Shown here in pieces: positions 9,609 through 20,377 of a DNA stretch of 64,000 nt. Under the pieces are notes generated by a model. It saw only the letters and a list, made by a program, of their open reading frames with translations. It ran no database searches and was not told the origin of the DNA. The stretch is from Quercus robur. Lineage: Eukaryota; Streptophyta; Magnoliopsida; Fagales; Fagaceae. The DNA is taken from contig NC_065538.1 of NCBI RefSeq assembly GCF_932294415.1, forward strand, positions 53,232,343-53,296,342, given 5' to 3'. Position 1 is the first letter of the stretch. The number at the start of each line of letters is the position of its first letter. The position numbers and the translations under genes are program-made.

Positions 9609-12600
9609 CAGAGGCCCCAAGGGGAAGCGGGGGCGGACGTGGCCGAAGAGGTATTGAAGGTTAGGATTCTTCCAGATACTGACAAGTATTTTCAGATAGG
9701 CACAAGCATGAATGACCGGGAAAGGGTAGAGATGTTGTTGTTTCTTTTGCAGAACGTAGATGTTTTCGCATGGAACCCGTACAAAGTGCCCGGTGTAGAC
9801 CCTGAGTTCATTGTCCACAGGCTCAACGTGGACCCATCATTTCCCCCGAAGAAGCAAAAACCAAGAAGAGCATCAAAAGAGCACGTCGATGCAGTAAACC
9901 TGGAGGTCCAGCGGCTGAAGGAAGCCGGGGTCATAAAAGAAATATTCTTCCCGAAATGGCTAGCAAACACTGTCGTAGTGAAGAAGAAGAACGGTAAATG
10001 GAGAGTTTGCGTGGACTTCACAGATTTGAACAGAGCGTGTCCCAAGGACCCATTCCCAATGCCCAAGATTGATCAGCTGGTAGATGCCACGTACGGGCAC
10101 CCGAGGATGAGCTTCTTGGATGCCTTCCAAGGCTACCACCAGATTGCCTTGGCGCCCGAGGACCGAGAAAAGACAGCATTTATATCCCCGAACGCAAACT
10201 ATCACTACGAGGTCATGCCGTTTGGATTGAAGAATGTCGGGGCCACCTACTAGCGTATGATGACAAGGATGTTCCGAGAAAAAATTGGATGCACGGTTGA
10301 AGTTTATATCAACGACATGGTGGTAAAAAGCAAAAAAGAGTCGCAGCATACTGAAGATCTTCGGGGAGTATTCGAGATACTACGATGGCACAAATTGCGC
10401 TTGAATGCCGAAAAGTGCACTTTCGGAGTGGGGGCTGGTAAGTTCCTGGGTTATCTGATCTCCACTCGGGGAATAAAGGCTAACCCCGACCAAATAGAGG
10501 CCGTCAATCGCCTCAAACCACCGAGCAATCCTAAGGAGGTGCAAGTGCTCACTGGGATGTTAGCCGCCCTGAACCGATTCATCTCCAAGTTTGCCGATCG
10601 CTGCCGGCCATTCTATCAACTTCTGAAGAAATGGAAGGGGTTTCGTTGGGACGAAGGATGTAACGAGGCTTTCCGAGAGCTGAAGGAATACTTGGCAAAG
10701 GCGCCGAGGTTGACAGCCCTGGAGCTCGGAGAGGATTTGTATATGTACCTCTCAGTTACCGAGCATGTCGTAAGTGCTGTGTTGCTAAGGGACCAAGGAG
10801 TACAAATGCCAGTGTATTACGTAAGCAAAACCTTGGTAGATGCTAAGACAAGGTACTTGCCTCTGGAGAAGTTAGTTTTGGCCCTGGTGCACGCCACGAG
10901 GAAGTTGCCACATTACTTCCAGGCTCACACGGTGTTCGTTCTCACCGAGTATCCTTTACAGTCGTTGTTGAAGAGATCGGATTTCACGGGCCGAATTGCC
11001 AAATGGGGGACTCGGTTGGGATCGTTTGACATAAGATACCGACCTAGGAGCTCGGTGAAGGGACAAGTCCTCGCAGATTTCATCGCAGAATTCACACCTA
11101 AGAACAATGGCAAAGTAATCTGTAGTGCAGAAATTCGCCCGTGGAGGGTATTTGTGGACGGCGCCTCAAATGCTATGGGGGCCGGAGCTGGCATTGTCAT
11201 AATTACCCCTGAGGGCATACGATTGAAACACTCCTTCCGGTTGGGATTCAAAGCCTCAAACAATGAAGCCGAGTATGAGGCCCTACTGGCCGGCTTGAGG
11301 GCCGTATTGCATCTGGGTGCAAAAGATGTAGAAATTTACTCGGACTCTAGGCTGGTTGTTTATCAGATCACAGGAGACTTCGAGGCTCGGGACTCTCGAA
11401 TGAAGGCTTATCTAAGTATGGCCAAGCAGATCATCAGCCAATACGGAACAGTAAAAGTATCCCAGGTAGCTCGGTCACAAAATAAGCACGCCGATTCCCT
11501 TGCCACGTTAGCCTCATCGGCTACGGAGGACACGCCTCGGTTAGTCACAATAGAACTTATAAGGGAGCCAAGTATCAATGTGAAGAGTGTCCCCAGCCAA
11601 GCCAGAGTAGAGGTTGCGCAGGCAGCAGTGACTAATCCGTGTTGGATGAAGCCGATCATAGATTTTCTTGCCGAGGATATAGTTCCGGAGGATGAGGAAG
11701 AGGCCAAGAAGATTCGTCGGGTAGCTCCCCGGTACTGGCTGTCCTCGGACCGTAAATTGTACCGAAGGTCCTTTGCTGGCCCTTACCTTTTGTGCTTGCA
11801 TCCCGAGAAAGTCAGGGAGCTTCTGACTGAGCTACATGAGGGGGTGTGTGGCGGACACGTTGGGGGACGATCTTTGGCACACAGAGCGATGACCCAAGGG
11901 TTTTGGTGGCCTCAGATGCAGAAGAATGCCGCTGAATATGTTCGGAGCTGCGAACAGTGTCAAAAGCACGCCCCTTTGATCCATCAGCCTGTAGGGCGTC
12001 TGAATCCTGTCAGCAGCCCTTGGCCGTTCGCACAGTGGGGGCTTGACATTCTCGGACCGTTCCCCCGAGCAACGGGGAACCGCCGTTTTGTATTGGTGGC
12101 AGTAGATTACTTCACGAAGTGGGCGGAAGCTGAGGCCCTGGCCAATATCCGGGATACTGACGTGAAAAAGTTCGTATGGAAAAACCTTATTACAAGGTTT
12201 GGGGTGCCAGATGCGCTAGTAACGGACAACGGGCTACAGTTCGACAGCAAAGCCTTTCGGACCTTCTGCAGCGAACTCGGCATCAGGAACAAATATTCAA
12301 CCCCGGCTTACCCCCAAAACAACGGTCAAGCTGAGGCAGTAAACAAGACTATTCTGAATGGGCTCAAGAGGAGGTTGGACGGGGCGAAAGGAAGATGGGC
12401 AGATGAACTACCCAGTGTATTGTGGGCTTACCGCACGACCCCCAGGAGATCCACGGGGGAAACCCCATTTTCTCTGACGTACGGAGCGGAAGCGGTGATA
12501 CCGACCAAGGTGAGCTTATGCAGCGCAAGGGTCGCCGGGTTTAACCCCGTCCAGAACGCCGACCTGATGATAGAGCGTTTGGATTGGTTAGAAGAATGCA

Positions 12601-12881
12601 GAGAGGCCGCGTCCATACGGCTCGCCGAGTATCAGCAGAAACTGGCTCAAAGATACAACCGAAATGTAAAGGGGAGGGAATTCAGCGCCGGGGAGCTAGT
12701 ACTAAGAAAGGTTGTGGGAAACATGCGAGATATAGCTGCAGGGAAGCTTGCTCAGACCTGGGAGGGACCATACAGAGTTACAGCCATTGCGGGTGCAGGG
12801 GCCTACTACTTGGAAGACCTCGACGAGAGGCCGCTTCCCCGGCCATGGAACGCCAACAACTTAAAGAAATTCTACACATAA
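9603..12881 (+). pseudogene. Element 1 pol: RT, RNase H, archaeal-type RNase H, integrase
   Basis: The frame continues from the readthrough stop to TAA 12,879-12,881. RT: WLANTVVVKKKNGKWRVCVD at about 9,957-10,016, MSFLDAFQGYHQIAL, then TAG 10,251-10,253 replacing the conserved Gln of 'ATYQRMM', then the catalytic box as YIND at 10,305-10,316 (normally YIDD; GAC to AAC). Gypsy RNase H runs about 10,735-11,090. A second RNase H, about 11,140-11,510, shows the acidic set VDGAS, NNEAEYEAL, YSDSRLV and KHADSLA. Integrase: HHCC finger (HEGVCGGHVGGRSLAHRA ... CEQC) at about 11,840-11,965, then the D,D,E core (WGLDILGPF, VTDNGLQFDS, NGQAEAVNK) to about 12,350 and a C-terminal region ending NANNLKKFYT. 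No chromodomain is seen. Confidence 0.93.
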
Positions 12882-12990
12882 TTACCCGTGTAAGCCACAA
12901 CTTGTATTTCGTTAAAATCAAGATTATGATGAACTTATTTGTATATGTCGTTTTCGCGACTATGTACCAAGAGAATTGCAAATAATATTT

Positions 12991-13330
12991 CTAAGGACAG
13001 AAACCTGACCCTCGGCTCGATAAAATTCGCTGAGCAGGTGGAAACCTTACAAATAAATCTCTAAGGACAGAAACCTGACCCTCGGCTCGATCATATTCGC
13101 CGAGCAGGTGGAAACCTTACAAATAAATCTCTAAGGACAGAAACCTGACCCTCGGCTCGATCATATTCGCCGAGCAGGTGGAAACCTTACAAATAAATCT
13201 CTAAGGTCAGAAGCCTGACCCTCGGCTCGGTTGAAGTCGCTGAGCAGGTGGAAACCTTACAGCTAAAATCTTTAAGGACAAAAACCTGGTACTCGGCTCG
13301 ATTAGAACCGACGAACGGGTTTAGACCTTA
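12991..13330. repeat. 70-bp tandem repeats, about 4.8 copies, downstream of pol in element 1
   Basis: CTAAGGACAGAAACCTGACC begins at 12,991, 13,061 and 13,131, a CTAAGGTCAG variant begins at 13,201, and a more degenerate unit begins near 13,271. The period is exactly 70 bp for the first four. Each unit contains CCTCGGCTCGAT and GAGCAGGTGGAAACC. The array lies between the end of pol (+) and the end of the antisense gene (-), a convergent spacer. Element 2 has an 81-bp array at the same place. Confidence 0.9.
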
Positions 13331-13592
13331 TAACGAAAAACACAAAGGACAAAAGCATGACTCTCGGTTAAGCTAAATGACCCAAAGCACTGGCATAATC
13401 CCCGTGAAACAAACCAATTGACAAAAATTCATGCGACTGATTAAAATAAAAGCCAAACGGAAAGCATGATACTCGTCAAATAGATAAAAGTAACTGTTCA
13501 TGCACCACATCCCGGTGCCTTAGGCAAATAAACCTTTGAAATTAGAAAATTGATAAAAACAAAGTAAAAATACAAAAAGACTATAAAAGAAA

Positions 13593-15886
13593 TCAGTTGG
13601 AAGGTCGGGCAGGATCAGTCACTTCCGCTTGGTCGGTTAGGGGGAAAGGCGGGTCTTCACCAAGGAGCTCCTGCACAGTCGGGATGCTGGTGACTTCCAC
13701 TTCCTCGGGCTCGGCGTGAGCATCAATTTGTTCAACCAGCTCCCTTATACTGGCCGTTTCCTCCTCGTCAATAGCGGTCGGAGCTTCCTGGACGGCAGGG
13801 ACAGGGCTCGGAAACGGAATTTGGCCGGGGTCCCTCAGATGCGAATCTTCAGGAGCTCCCATTGCTTGGAGAGCAGCGAACCACCCGGCCTCAAAACCCA
13901 TATGCCAAGCCCGAGCCACTATCGGCTCTGCTGAATTTTCAGCATCAGCAAAGCCCTCGTTGTACCACTTTTGCTCCGCGGCGTCCAAGGCTGCCCTGAG
14001 GTCGGCTATCTCATCGGCGTTGGCGGTATTAAGGCTGATGGCTTCGGCCAACTTGACCTCTGTCTCATTCTGCTTCGCCAAGATCTCCGCACACCTCTTC
14101 TCGGCCAATGCCCAGTTCTTCTCAGCAGCAGCAGCCTTCTTCTCGGCAGACTCGGCAACTTTAAGCTTTTCCTTCGCCGTTTTGGCTGCCGACTCCTGCG
14201 CACCCTTCTCGCGCTCTACTTCCTCGGCCAGATCCCGTGTCCGGCTGGCTACTATGTGAGCCAGTTGAGCAGCCTGGCAAACCCAAAAATTAATAAAGAG
14301 GCAGAAAAGGATGCATGGAAAGAAAACGAAGAAGCTAAGTAATTACCGCAATGGCATGCCACTCTAACCGGCGCCCCACAGACTCCTCGGATCCCTCCTC
14401 AAAGGCATGCACGTCCTCGGGAAGAAGGAGACCTTCGGCCAAAGTTTGGGCAATACGGCCGCCCTCTCCCTTCTCCCACATCCGAACACAGGCGGTTGAG
14501 GGCAGTGGTTTGCTGTCCAACAGAAACTTTGGCTTCCATGCTGGAGCCACCTGAGAGGAGGACGCAACCCCCGTGCCAGCTTGGGTCGGTGGCTCACGAA
14601 TAACAATTCCTCCTGTTGGTTGGGGAGGAGTCTGGACTGCGGCATCCCCCGGACCCGTGGAAGGTTGATCGGTTACTTTCTGCTTCTTATGGGCCCGTCC
14701 GGACTGCGAAGGGGGTGGAGGCTGAGACACTTGACCCCGACCCTGAGTAGGTGGGGGCTGATTGGGCTGCCGGGCATCGGGCACAAATCGGTCGATGGTC
14801 ATGACTCTCCTTGACACCATCCTTGCATTGGGTTGGATAGCTTCAGCTAGCAAGGCAGCCGCTTCTATCACTTGCTGTTGAGGCTCGGCGGGTGGATTCT
14901 CGGGATTGGGCTGCTCTTGGGCTTAGTCTCCCTGCTGTATGGCTTCATGGGCTATCTCTCTAAGGCGCTGAGATACCCGTTCCGCGGACTCGTCTCGCAA
15001 GGGAGCTAGCTCGTCCGAGACAGTGAACCGCCGACCAAATTCTCTTGCCTCCCCGGTTGTAAGTTTCAGAGGCAAAAAGTTTACGTACCAGACGTCTATA
15101 TATGATAATAGGGGGTTGTCAACTAATAGTGCCTGCTTGAATGTCTGCCAAGTAGAGTAAACTGGCTCTACTCCGAGGATCAAGTGCGAGGCCCGTAGTT
15201 GTCCATCCCAATGCACGTATATCTTGGAACGAAGGACGAAGTTCAGATCCTTGACGTGGACGGGTCTGAGGTCCGGAACGAACACCTTGCCGTCTGCAAA
15301 AGAGCAAGTATCGCATTAGTATCTAACAATAATAAGAAAAAGAGAAGTAGAGGAAAGCAGTTATATCAAGGGAATAGTACGAACCCACTTCACGCCGTGA
15401 AAGGGGGCAAGGGACGTTCCCGGCAAACCAATTGCCGCGCACCCTTACAAACTCCCCGGCGGAGTTCCTGTTCGAGTCAAGTAGGCATGATATCAGCCGT
15501 ACCCGATTATCTCTTGTCTTTAAGTAATAGTTGGTGGATTTGTTCCCACAGAGGCTATACATGTGGTTAATGTCATGGTGGTTTAACTGTAAGTTAAAGG
15601 TATGGTTCAACTTACTGACGCAGCTAACTACCCGGTAAAAGTTGGGGGGAAGCTGGTCAGGACACAGCCCGTAGTACGTGAGTGCGTTTATCAAGAGGGG
15701 ATCCACGGGGAACCTAACCCCTCCTTCTAAAATTGACATCAAAGGGAAAAAGGCTGTGCCCCGCCCTCGGTGGAGTTCAATATCACTCTCATGGCAGTAG
15801 GCCACATCCACGTCATCAGGAACATTAAATTTACTCCTAAAGGTGGCTAAAGCAGCCGGGGATTCTAGAAGGTAAGAGTAACCCAT
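13593..15886 (-). pseudogene. Antisense intron-containing gene inside element 1 (Transposase_28-like)
   Basis: Read on the minus strand, three exons join in frame: 15,886-15,385, 15,293-14,347 and 14,273-13,593. Introns are 15,384-15,295 (90 nt, GT...TTGCAG) and 14,346-14,274 (73 nt, GTAATT...TTGCCAG). The first junction gives VDGKVFVPD; the second gives a phase-0 join. The N-terminal half (FRSKFNVPDDVDVAY, FPVDPLLINALTYYGLCP, FNLQLNHHDI) resembles Pfam Transposase_28, 'putative gypsy type transposon' proteins. The middle is Pro/Gln-rich. The C-terminus is a long Ala/Glu/Lys coiled coil (AEKKAAAAEKNWALAEKRC) with an acidic tail. One premature TAA at 14,925-14,923 breaks exon 2. Element 2 carries a homologue with the 3' exon junction at the same place. 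The biochemical function is unknown. Confidence 0.8.
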
Positions 15887-15965
15887 CTATAGTGACTAAA
15901 ACTACAAAAGGGGAACTTGAAGAAATAAAGCTAAAGGAACAGGAAGGGAAAGAAAAACTTACTTT
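15887..15965 (-). other. Probable 5'UTR intron of the antisense gene
   Basis: On the minus strand CCCAAAGTAAGTTT near 15,965 is a strong donor, and CACTATAG directly precedes the ATG at 15,886. The stretch between is T-rich near its 3' end. This gives a spliced 5' leader between the TATA motif at 16,056 and the start codon. RNA evidence would be needed. Confidence 0.5.
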
Positions 15966-16047
15966 GGGTTCTAAGGAGGAAAGGAACACTGGGCAAGCGC
16001 AAAAAATCAGAGGCGGAGGAAAAATGAAATGATGTTCAGAGGGGGAC

Positions 16048-16056
16048 TATTTATAG
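16048..16056 (-). promoter_or_regulatory. TATA box of the antisense gene in element 1
   Basis: CTATAAATAG on the minus strand, about 170 bp before the ATG and 290 bp from the 3' LTR. Element 2 has CTATATAATG at 36,918-36,911, 278 bp from its 3' LTR, which supports a conserved internal promoter reading away from the LTR. Confidence 0.6.
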
Positions 16057-16334
16057 AGCCAAAAGGAAAGGCGGGAGAAGAAACGTTTAATCAAGCAATA
16101 AATGGGCACGATTTACGAGCGGCCCATCGAATGCCAAACGTAAGTGATTCGCGCGCCACTTCGGTTCACGAACTGACAGGCAATAATGGCGGCTGCATCT
16201 GGCGCCGCGAAACAGCGCGTCTTTTGAGATGAATATTAATGAGAAGCCGTAGTCACGAGTCCCAGGCTATAAGATTCCCGAGGTCAAAAGTCCCAGACAA
16301 CACCTTGATTCTTCTCGACGACCGAGTATGAATC

Positions 16335-16343
16335 AAGAGGGGG
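16335..16343 (+). other. Polypurine tract of element 1
   Basis: AAGAGGGGG, followed by CTAA, directly before the 3' LTR. It is the usual plus-strand primer. Element 2 ends its internal region the same way (GAGGGGCTAT). Confidence 0.8.
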
Positions 16344-16347
16344 CTAA

Positions 16348-16947
16348 TGTACGGCACCGAGACCCCAAAGCCCATACTGGCATTAAGCCCAAGCCCATAC
16401 AGGTCCTGGGCCCAGGCCCATACCGGTTTTGGATGCAGGCCCAGCGGAAAGGACCGGTTACCCTATGCCCTTCGTGAAACTGCCTTAACGTGAAAACAAG
16501 TTTTGGGGTCTGAGTTCCAACAGACGATCGGTTTAACTTTCTCGGGCAAGCGAATTGGCCGTGTCTGGGAAAGTCATGATATGCACGAGAAACTGAGTTG
16601 CCGAACATAATCCATCAAGCAGGAACCAAGTTCCAAGGTCATAAATGCTGCACCGCCCTCTCACCTAAACATCCACTTTAACCAGATAATATTGGACCTT
16701 TAGTAGCACTAACGGTGGCTGTAATCATAATCTCCCCACTAACCTTGGCTATAAATAAAAGAAATTGGGGAGAAGAAGGGGTTCAGAAAAATTGAGAGAA
16801 AACCATCAAGTGAGAAAGAATAAACTGAGTGTTGCTTTGAGTCTCTCTACCGAGAACGACCCAAAGTAGGAAATCCTCAAACCCACTACAAATAAATTGT
16901 GAGCCCAAGTAATTTAAGGCCCAGAAGTCTCGTACTTGGTTCTTACA
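16348..16947 (+). repeat. Element 1 3' LTR
   Basis: 600 bp, same ends as the 5' LTR. Differences include ACTGG for ACCGG near the start, AGCGG for AATAG, a cluster around TTTCTCGGGCAAG, and TATAAATAAAAG for TATAAATAGAAG. Most are C/T or G/A transitions. Followed by the second GAAGA. Confidence 0.95.
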
Positions 16948-16952
16948 GAAGA

Positions 16953-17099
16953 CTTTTCCAAGGAGATCAAATCAAAGGATTATTCTATTGTATTTGAATC
17001 TAAATATAGAGAATTGTACCTACAAATCCATCAATACAAATTTACACTTGTGAAACAAATTCAATTGTTTGGTTTCAAACTTTAGATTTTGTGTTTACA
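16953..17099 (+). mobile_element. Solo LTR, right part (other half of 6,107-6,846)
   Basis: Continues the solo LTR after element 1 and its target duplication. Ends TTTGTGTTTACA, then AATAC, matching the AATAC before 6,107. Confidence 0.75.
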
Positions 17100-17104
17100 A
17101 ATAC

Positions 17105-17510
17105 AAATAGTGATATTGAAAATTTTAAGAATTAAAAACTTATTGGAATAATAATTTTCTTTGGCAAATAAAAAATTACAAATTATTTAATGAATACCAT
17201 GTTAATTTGTGTATAGTACATTATGGCGATTTGTCATTAAATTTTATAATACAAGCAATACCATTATTCTAGAAATTTAATTCAAAAATACCAAATATTG
17301 ATGTGAATAGGTACATAAAATGTGTCAAAGCCAATAGCAATAGTATCTTTTGCCAAATTATGGTAACACTACCATGCGGCATGCAAAAAGCTTCGAACCA
17401 AATATATCCGTTCTTACCTGCAATCAAATGTGACAAGAGGCGGTAGCTTTGAAGCTAAACAAACAAGAAACAGCCTCTTTACAAATATAGAAAGTAGAAA
17501 CCTCCATTAT
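17105..17510. other. AT-rich spacer
   Basis: No gene or repeat structure recognised. Confidence 0.3.
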
Positions 17511-17515
17511 AACGT

Positions 17516-18293
17516 TGTAGGGATAAAGGCCCAGAATAATATGTTGGGTCTTGGGCTTTTGTCCGAGGACGCTGAATGGTCCAAGGAGGGGCAAATAGTC
17601 ATTTAGGGTCCCAATTTAAAATCTCATGAGTAAGGAACGAATGCAAAGTAATCTGAGGAGGACTTACTCCTTGGATGTGGTGTGTGCAGCTCAAATATGT
17701 ATTCCAACAATTAGAATAACCCTCCAAGAAGCTACAATGATAGGAACATGCCTTATGAACATACATGAAGGAAGGAAGCCCAAAAATATCTAGGGAAAAG
17801 CTGCTGTCACCGCATTAAATGCATTGCAACTATTTTTCTGACCGCATTTATGTGGAGAAGACCTCTGAACAGTGTTACCTTGGCTACCATAACTCACAGA
17901 AAGCCAAAGAGGGCGTTTGATGGAACAGGTACTCAAGTGGAGGCTCAGATGATCAACAAGCGTAGAATCAAGATGTTCCAGAGGGAGCTATATAATTTAA
18001 AAAACCTTCCATGAGAACAGGATCAGAAAAATAGAGAAACAAGACTGTAGCAATCTAAATTGTCTTTGTATCCAATTGTGATCAATATATACAAGTGTGA
18101 CCTCCTTGGACTGAAAGTTTATTGATATCAAAATCTCTTATTTATGTTTAATTGTCATTCAACTCAGTACTAGCCGTTATTCAACTCATTAGGGCCTAGT
18201 TCTTCGACCCACTTTCTACAAATTTATTGTATTGGGCTCATTGGGCCAATATCCCATACGTATTGGGCTTGGACTATAAATCGAGACCCTACA
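17516..18293 (+). mobile_element. Solo LTR related to the LTRs of element 2
   Basis: 778 bp, TGTAGGGATAAAGGCCC ... GAGACCCTACA, flanked by AACGT on both sides (17,511-17,515 and 18,294-18,298). The start and the TTGGGC/GAGGACGCTG motifs are clearly related to the LTRs of element 2 (TGTAGGATAAGGGCCC, CGAGGACGCTGG), though diverged. So a second family or subfamily member once stood here and was lost by LTR-LTR recombination. Confidence 0.85.
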
Positions 18294-18303
18294 AACGTTT
18301 TTT

Positions 18304-18976
18304 AGAGCATTCGCATCAAGGATTCTAAAAAATTTAGCATTTAACATCTCAAAAAGCCACTTTATAACATTTAACATTTCACTTTATAATATACTCAACA
18401 TTAAAACTTCTATTTTTTTTTATAACTTCATTTAAATATTATTTCTTTATTATTTTTTGTTTTTTTTTTTTCATCCTCGCTCCCTCTCAGTCTCACTGTC
18501 TCAACCCAGCAATCCTACCCACCGCCAGCCACCAGCCACCACAATTCCAACAACCACCACAACAATCAGAGACCCACATCGATCAAGTCGATGACCCACG
18601 CTGATCAAGTCGATGATCCACGCCGGTCAACTCGATAATCCACGCCTGTCAAGTCGATGATCCACAAACCTAGACCCACAAAATCAAATAACCCCACAGG
18701 ACCACAACCATCGGGAGAGAGAAGAAATTCCAGAGAAGAGAGAAGTGAGAGAGGAAAGGGAATAGAGAAATGAGAGTTGGTGAGAATATAAAAGTTTTTT
18801 TTTTTTTTTTACAATCCAGCTACAATGAGCTGTTATTGATAACAGCTCACTGTAGCTTGGTGTTAAATTTTTTAGGATTTAGCATGTTTGATGTTAGTAT
18901 GTTTTTATCATTTGAAGTGCTAAAAATGCTAAAAAATAGCATTTAACATTTTTAGCACCTTTGATAAGAATGCTCT
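18304..18976. repeat. MITE with about 45-bp terminal inverted repeats
   Basis: The left end AGAGCATTCGCATCAAGGAT and the following TTTAGCATTTAACAT are mirrored at the right end (AAATGTTAAATGC read inverted, ending AGAATGCTCT at 18,976). The interior has a CAGCTACA...TGTAGCT hairpin near 18,815-18,865 and Cys/Pro-codon-rich low-complexity DNA. No transposase. The target duplication is not clear. Confidence 0.7.
18573..18660. repeat. 22-bp minisatellite, 4 copies
   Basis: Units such as CCCACGCTGATCAAGTCGATGA start at 18,573, 18,595, 18,617 and 18,639, with a few substitutions in each. It lies inside the MITE. Confidence 0.8.
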
Positions 18977-19303
18977 TGCAGAGGTCATTTACATAATAAG
19001 AAGCCATTTTTTCACTCAAAAAGCGCCTCTCTCTCTCTCTCTCTTGAAAGAAACTTTCTCTTGCTTTTGGTAGAAGATTGCAAAACTCATCAATGGCGGC
19101 TTGCACTTTAGATTACAATCTTAACTTGGAGGGGCTCAGATTTAAAGGTACATTATGGAAAATAATGGAAGCCATTGCAATTCGAATAAGACAAAGGTAA
19201 GAACTTCAACTTAAGACCAGCAGTGCTAATATGTTAATGGCACAACATTGCCTTTGGACATTGTCTCTTTGGATTAGACGCTATACAATATCAATTATTA
19301 GAT

Positions 19304-19349
<46 letters not shown>

Positions 19350-20377
19350 ATTATAATAAATTAGACGCGTAAAATTAAAAGTGCAGCCCAATCAGTTTCT
19401 TTTTCTTTATTAGTTAGTGACATAATTATGAACCAATTCTTACTAATTTGAAAATTCGCTTGGACTATAAAATGCTGTACAATATCAATTATAATAAATT
19501 AGACGCATAAAATAATAAGTGCAGCCCAATCAGATTGTTGAATGTGGTTTCTCAAAAAAAAAAAAAAGATTGTTGAATGTTAACATGTAGAAAAGTGCCA
19601 TAAGAAGTTTAAATTCATCTCAAATTCACGTTTAAAAATGATATTTTGTAATTATTCCAAAAAATATATATTAGAAAAGGTTTCTTAATTAAAAAAAAAA
19701 AAAAAAAAAAGGATATGGTCATAGGGGATTTTGCAATGGGCTCATTTATTGATGGACAGTCATGTAATGTATTTTTTAGGACTTTGGGTTTGGGGCGGCA
19801 GGGGATTATGAGCAACTCTTTATTTATCAGTCTTGTTTGTGTAAGTAAAAATTAAGGCATAAGCCCAAATTGTGCATGTTAGCATAGAACACAGAGTCGG
19901 CTTTTAGAATTCTACCCTTAATCTCTAGCTTGGCTAAAGAATTGAAAGTATGAAATAGACTTTATAATTATATAATTGTTCCTATAATTGACTTGATAAT
20001 GATATGACTAGTGTAGCTTTAAGTCAAAAAAACAAATTAGCATCTAGTAAATGTAATTTCAGTTGTGTTTGAGACCAACATTTGAACTTTAAAAAAGAAA
20101 ATGAAAACTAAAATTTGGGTAGTTTCTGACTAAATGTCTATTTAACTTGTAAAGAAAGATTAAAGAAATAATATTTAAATGAGATAGTGAATAGATAGAG
20201 AGTCTATTGACAATTTATTTGAAAAAGTAAGTAAAAGGTAAATGCAACTGTTTACTTTTCAAACAATTAAAAAAAAAAATGAAAAAGCGGTTGGAGATAC
20301 TCTTAATCTCTTATTTAACCATCAGACACTTTACCAATTGAGCTAATTGAAACCCACAAGAAACTCTTAATTTTGCT
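18977..20377. other. AT-rich spacer
   Basis: A TA microsatellite occupies 19,309-19,347. A 43-bp segment with ATTATAATAAATTAGACGC occurs twice (about 19,350 and 19,490), a local direct repeat. A short CT-rich tract lies at 19,027-19,043. No gene supported. Confidence 0.35.

Larger units (their letters stand above)
6847..16947 (+). mobile_element. Element 1: Tat-lineage Ty3/gypsy LTR retrotransposon, full length, defective
   Basis: Two 600-bp LTRs start TGTACGGCACCGAG and end TTCTTACA. They flank 8.9 kb of internal DNA and are bordered by GAAGA on both sides (6,842-6,846 and 16,948-16,952), a perfect 5-bp duplication. Order inside: PBS, gag-protease, RT-RNase H-second archaeal-type RNase H-integrase, 70-bp tandem repeats, antisense gene, polypurine tract. 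The doubled RNase H is the known hallmark of the Tat lineage (Ogre/Retand/TatI-III). I count about 16 substitutions between the LTRs (roughly 97% identity), so it is fairly young, yet one frameshift, two accidental-looking stops and a catalytic RT substitution make this copy non-autonomous. It is inserted inside an older solo LTR. Confidence 0.95.

Noticed and set aside
10251..10253. Second shared stop position (TAG here, TAA at 30,334) as another programmed recoding site
   Set aside because: It replaces a conserved Gln inside the RT catalytic domain, the following bases differ (CGT versus AAG) and do not fit CARYYA. Independent C-to-T decay is simpler.
13716..14342. Overlapping plus-strand open frames in element 1
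   Set aside because: Shadows of the minus-strand coiled-coil exon, which has the splice sites, codon pattern and homologue in element 2.
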